Shown here piece by piece: positions 7,062-9,105 of a stretch of 9,105 nt of DNA. How positions within the stretch are numbered: the first letter of the stretch is position 1; every line of letters starts with the position of its first letter. The notes under the pieces are model-generated. The model ran no database searches. It saw only the letters and a list, made by a program, of their open reading frames with translations, and was not told the DNA's origin. The stretch is taken from NCBI GenBank assembly GCA_029553845.1, contig JAKPKF010000418.1, positions 1 to 9,105 of the forward strand, written 5' to 3'. The translations under genes were made by a program, and so were the position numbers. The stretch is from a bacterium (lineage in GTDB: Bacteria; Patescibacteria; Dojkabacteria; SC72).

Positions 7062-7156
7062 TTATGTTAGACCCGATACCTTGAAGCAAAGCTTCTTAAA
7101 TTCGGAGGAAAGCCGAAAGGCAATATATTAAATAACATTTTAAAGGAATAATAATT
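7062..7156 (+). promoter_or_regulatory. Structured leader with mini-ORF before the fiber-like gene
   Basis: The largest gap in the second block. It contains a six-codon ORF (MLDPIP, ATG 7064, TGA 7082-7084) preceded by an SD-like AAAGGGG, then three short hairpins that partly compete: GAAGC-AAA-GCTTC (7083-7095), TTCGG (7101-7105) with CCGAA (7113-7117), and GCC-GAAA-GGC (7112-7121) with a GNRA-type loop. An AT-rich stretch and an SD (7144-7147) follow. There is no T-tract, so it is not a typical terminator. It may set expression of the downstream fiber-like gene or be an RNA-processing site; this is inference. Confidence 0.35.
7144..7147 (+). promoter_or_regulatory. Shine-Dalgarno site of the fiber-like gene
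   Basis: AGGA within AAAGGA, nine bases before the ATG at 7157. It is one of the clearer SD sites here and supports that start, in contrast to the SD-less starts from portal to capsid. Confidence 0.6.
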
Positions 7157-7705
7157 ATGAGTAATGGAACACATTTTAAAGGACCTGTAGATTCTAAGGG
7201 TGGATTTACGGTTGATGGTAAAACGGTAGTAGCTAGCGAAGGCGGAGTTGCAGAGGCTGCACTAGCAGCAAATGCAGTTACAACAACTAAGATTAAGGAC
7301 GGAAACGTTACTGCTGCTAAATTGGCAACCGATGCAGTAGAAACTGCTAAAATTAAAAATGGAAATGTTACTGCTGCTAAATTGGCAACCGATGCAGTAG
7401 AAACTGCTAAAATTAAAAATGGAAATGTTACACTGGCTAAATTATCAGCAGGAATAACCCCCTCACACATTGTTAAGTACGCAGGTACAGTAACTTGGAG
7501 TGGTGGTACTGCATCTAAGGCAGTTACAGTGACAGGAGTAGCAGCAACGGATATAGTCTTAGCTTCTTTCTTGGTAACACCAACACAGGCAGCTTATATT
7601 GCTAAGATTGTACCAACTACAAACACGATAACAATTACATTAAGTGCAGCTAACACATCAAATGATGCTCAAATATCTTATGTAGTATTAAGAGCGGCAG
7701 CTTAA
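7157..7705 (+). CDS. Fiber-like virion protein with 20-residue tandem repeats
   Basis: A 182-residue protein. It has three parts: an N-terminal Gly/Asp segment (HFKGPVDSKGGFTVDGKTVV, about 6-25), a repeat stalk (about 29-95) and a beta-rich C-terminal domain (about 103-182; YAGTVTWSGGTASKAVTVTG, then TNTITITLSAANTSNDAQIS). The stalk repeats a 20-residue unit of the form GNVTAAKLATDAVETAKIKN; such NVT-AKLA / AV-TAKI repeats are common in stalks of phage head and tail fibers and probably form a trimeric triple beta-helix or coiled stem. The C-terminal domain has the look of a domain widely found at the ends of phage virion proteins. Likely an exposed capsid or tail fiber, perhaps for host attachment or capsid binding. 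No enzyme motif and no membrane segment. Confidence 0.7.
   Translation: MSNGTHFKGPVDSKGGFTVDGKTVVASEGGVAEAALAANAVTTTKIKDGNVTAAKLATDAVETAKIKNGNVTAAKLATDAVETAKIKNGNVTLAKLSAGITPSHIVKYAGTVTWSGGTASKAVTVTGVAATDIVLASFLVTPTQAAYIAKIVPTTNTITITLSAANTSNDAQISYVVLRAAA
7301..7420 (+). repeat. Tandem 60-bp coding repeats
   Basis: Two adjacent 60-bp units, 7301-7360 and 7361-7420, differ at a single base (C at 7306, T at 7366). A third unit begins at 7421 with GGAAATGTTA and then diverges; an upstream degenerate unit at 7241-7300 shares the same 20-residue pattern. The repeats are in frame and encode the stalk of the fiber-like protein. Identity at silent as well as coding positions implies recent duplication or ongoing homogenisation. 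Confidence 0.92.
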
Positions 7706-7723
7706 ATTTAGTAATTAAAGAAT

Positions 7724-8077
7724 ATGATAATTGAGAATGTAGACGGTAAAGCAAAACAGTCAACTGTATATTCTTGGGCAAGTGGTTCTGTGACTGCAGC
7801 TGGAACAGCAGCAGCGACAGATTTAACTACTGTAGAAGGATTTGAAGATTTGTTTGCACCATTTTCAGATTCAACATCTGTAAGTGGAGTAACTATGAAA
7901 AGAGTTCCTACTAAGATAAAAGTTTTAGCTGATGGTGCTGCTTACATAAAGATAAATGGTGGGAATGTAATAACAATTGGAGCAACCACACCTTTTGAAG
8001 CTGATGATTTAGTAATAAAATCTATTGGGGTATCAACTGGTGGTAGTGCAGTAACAATAACTGTGTACTTACAATAA
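7724..8077 (+). CDS. Small beta-rich putative structural protein
   Basis: A 117-residue protein rich in Thr, Ser, Val, Ala and Gly, unrecognised by family. The first 50 residues (SWASGSVTAAGTAAATDL) are low in charge; the second half alternates strands (KIKVLADGAAYIKINGGN, VITIGATTPFEADDLVIKSIGVSTGGSAVTITVYL), the look of a compact beta sandwich. No signal peptide or membrane segment. Only a weak AAAG lies upstream in the 18-base spacer. Its position among fiber-like genes suggests a virion decoration, adaptor or fiber base; this is inference. Confidence 0.72.
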   Translation: MIIENVDGKAKQSTVYSWASGSVTAAGTAAATDLTTVEGFEDLFAPFSDSTSVSGVTMKRVPTKIKVLADGAAYIKINGGNVITIGATTPFEADDLVIKSIGVSTGGSAVTITVYLQ

Positions 8078-8094
8078 TTTAAGGATTTTAAAAA

Positions 8095-8607
8095 ATGACA
8101 ACAAAAAAAGAAAAAGAACAATTACTAGAAGAGGTAAGGATTCTCAACCTTAAAGTAGATGATATTAAGTCACAGAATAGACACTATGCAGAGGAAACCG
8201 AGAAATTAGAAAGTGCCAAAACTAACTTAGGAAAAGAAATAGATAGTCTTAAACTTGAGTCTTCTCAACTTGCAGAAGTAAAAAGTAGACTAGAGCAAGA
8301 AGTTGAGAAAGAGAGAAAGAATCTCTCAGACCTTAAAGAGAGAGAAAAGAAGGTGTCTGAAAAACTTTCTGAAGAGCAAAAAATTTTGGCTGAAATTAGT
8401 GCACAGAATATTAAAGAAACCAGAAGGGCAGAGGAATTAGCTTACAAAGCTTCTGAAGCACAGAAAGAATTAAATGATGCAGAAGAGAAATTAAATGTAA
8501 AGTTTAATTCTTTGAAAGGTTTTGAAGAGCAATTGCTTGTTAAAGAAGGTCTTTTAAATAGAAGGGAACAGATGTTGGACTTAAAGGAGCAAGGAGTTAA
8601 GATTTAA
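8095..8607 (+). CDS. Long coiled-coil protein
   Basis: A 170-residue protein made almost wholly of Glu, Lys, Leu and polar residues, with no Pro, Trp or Cys. Leu, Ile and Val recur at heptad-like spacing from about residue 10 to 165 (QLLEEVRILNLKVDDIKSQN onward), so one long coiled coil is expected, perhaps 20 nm or more if continuous. There is no globular domain, no membrane segment and no signal peptide. AAGGA at 8081-8085, nine bases upstream, supports the start. It sits between two beta-rich structural genes, which suggests a fibrous virion part or an assembly chaperone; a scaffold-like role is also possible. Function not determined. Confidence 0.78.
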   Translation: MTTKKEKEQLLEEVRILNLKVDDIKSQNRHYAEETEKLESAKTNLGKEIDSLKLESSQLAEVKSRLEQEVEKERKNLSDLKEREKKVSEKLSEEQKILAEISAQNIKETRRAEELAYKASEAQKELNDAEEKLNVKFNSLKGFEEQLLVKEGLLNRREQMLDLKEQGVKI

Positions 8608-8617
8608 GGCTACTTAA

Positions 8618-8893
8618 ATGGCACAAACAGAAGAAAAACTTGTCAAAATAGTTGATACAACTATGCACAGTAGGGGTGCCTCGGTTATTCAAGAGGGAGA
8701 TTATGGGGCTTTAGTCGTTAAGGATGTGAGTGGTGGCAGTTCTTCAGCAGAGAATGCTTCTTTAGTTTTAGGGTATGACGACAACGGAAATGTTTCAACG
8801 ATTACAAAAACGGTAGGAGTAGTAGTGTCTACTAAAACACTAACCTATACAGACGGTTTATTAACTAATATTAGTGCATGGGAGGAAGTATAA
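8618..8893 (+). CDS. Small putative virion protein with YD-repeat-like tail
   Basis: A 91-residue protein. The first half (KIVDTTMHSRGASVIQEGDY, then GALVVKDVSGG) is of mixed strand character. The second half, LVLGYDDNGNVSTITKT and KTLTYTDGLLTNIS, resembles a degenerate YD/RHS-type pair of strands (Y-D-x-N-G-N-V-x-x-I-T), as seen in phage tail spikes and bacterial RHS proteins, but there are only two short copies. A weak AAGG (8606-8609) precedes the start. The last codons carry the SD of the next gene and the stop overlaps its ATG (TAATG at 8891-8895), so the two are coupled and may act together, for example as a base or chaperone and fiber. Confidence 0.68.
   Translation: MAQTEEKLVKIVDTTMHSRGASVIQEGDYGALVVKDVSGGSSSAENASLVLGYDDNGNVSTITKTVGVVVSTKTLTYTDGLLTNISAWEEV
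8881..8886 (+). promoter_or_regulatory. Strong Shine-Dalgarno site for the last gene
   Basis: GGAGGA, six bases before the ATG at 8893, is the best SD in the window and lies inside the end of the preceding gene. It fixes the start of the last gene. Confidence 0.75.
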
Positions 8894-9105
8894 TGGCAGC
8901 AAGAACATTTACAAGTGCAGGAACAGACAACCTTTGGAGTAACCCAGCAAATTGGGACGGTGGTACAACCATTCCTGCAGATGGTGATTCGGTAACTATT
9001 CCTTCAGGACAAACCTGTGAGTATGACTATAATTCTGCTTACACTACGGGTATAGCGGGAATAACTATTACAGGAACACTTTCACTAACCAGAACTGCTG
9101 GGACT
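8893..9105 (+). CDS. Putative tail fiber / adhesin, N-terminal fragment (3' partial)
   Basis: The frame is open from the ATG to the end of the window, 71 codons. It begins MAARTFTSAGTDNLWSNPAN and continues W-D-G-G...P-A-D-G-D-S-V-T-I-P-S-G, then beta-type GITITGTLSLTRT. The N-W-S-N-P-A-N-W-D-G-G / G-D-S-V-T-I spacing resembles the start of G8-type or autotransporter-associated beta-helix domains, which precede pectin-lyase-like beta-solenoids in adhesins and phage spikes. No signal peptide is visible, which fits a virion protein rather than a secreted one. Coupled to the previous gene by TAATG with a strong SD. The rest of the gene lies outside the window, so a catalytic domain cannot be excluded. 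Confidence 0.72.
   Translation, partial: MAARTFTSAGTDNLWSNPANWDGGTTIPADGDSVTIPSGQTCEYDYNSAYTTGIAGITITGTLSLTRTAGT

Noticed and set aside
7301..7440. Tandem repeats as a CRISPR array
   Set aside because: Units are contiguous with no spacers, keep the reading frame and encode a stalk motif.
7096..7470. A 124-codon open frame on the minus strand with repeated VTFPFLILAVSTASVANLAA-type segments
   Set aside because: It is the reverse reading of the 60-bp coding repeats; its repeats and hydrophobicity come from the + strand stalk, and it has no start signal or neighbours on that strand.
8101..8110. Run of seven A (ACAAAAAAAG) as a programmed frameshift site
   Set aside because: It sits at codons 3-5 of the coiled-coil gene; the alternative frame gives no useful product, and Lys-rich starts make such runs common.

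Overview
The window reads as the head-morphogenesis (structural) module of a tailed double-stranded DNA phage or prophage (Caudoviricetes type). All supported genes lie on the + strand, packed with short gaps or small overlaps. By eye the DNA is moderately AT-rich. No bacterial housekeeping gene, integrase, tRNA, insertion sequence or CRISPR array is visible, so the host cannot be named. Weak hints are the missing Shine-Dalgarno sequences in front of the portal, scaffold-like, decoration-like and capsid genes, with AT-rich spacers in their place, and the absence of any TGA stop among 13 complete genes. The Bacteroidota are one group where SD-less starts are normal, but other genes here do have an SD-like AGGA, so this is only a suggestion.

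Layout. Positions 1-700 hold the C-terminal nuclease part of the large terminase (5' end outside the window). Two unrecognised genes follow (702-1409, 1409-1672), coupled to each other and to a long P22-like portal gene (1662-3977). A small helical protein gene (3994-4260) closes this first block. A 158-bp intergenic region (4261-4418) then carries a side hairpin, a strong intrinsic terminator and a sigma70-like promoter candidate, and is the only clear transcriptional boundary. The second block encodes an acidic, coiled-coil-rich scaffold-like protein (4419-5375), a probable capsid decoration protein (5399-5857), an HK97-fold, Mu gpT-like major capsid protein (5894-6832) and a 69-residue charged protein (6852-7061). 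After a 95-bp structured leader comes a run of likely virion-surface genes: a fiber-like protein with nearly identical 60-bp tandem repeats (7157-7705), a small beta-rich protein (7724-8077), a proline-free coiled-coil protein (8095-8607), a 91-residue protein with a YD-repeat-like tail (8618-8893), and the start of an adhesin- or tail-fiber-like gene that runs off the window at 9105.

How they work together. The scaffold-like protein would direct assembly of the capsid protein around the portal. The terminase motor would dock on the portal, pump in DNA and cut it with the RNase H-like nuclease seen here. The decoration protein would then bind the expanded shell, and the downstream fiber-like and beta-rich proteins probably decorate the virion. 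No maturation protease, head-tail connector, tape-measure or lysis gene is visible.

The least explained parts are the two genes between terminase and portal, the repeat-bearing fiber gene and its structured leader, and the cluster of surface-type genes placed directly after the capsid gene.
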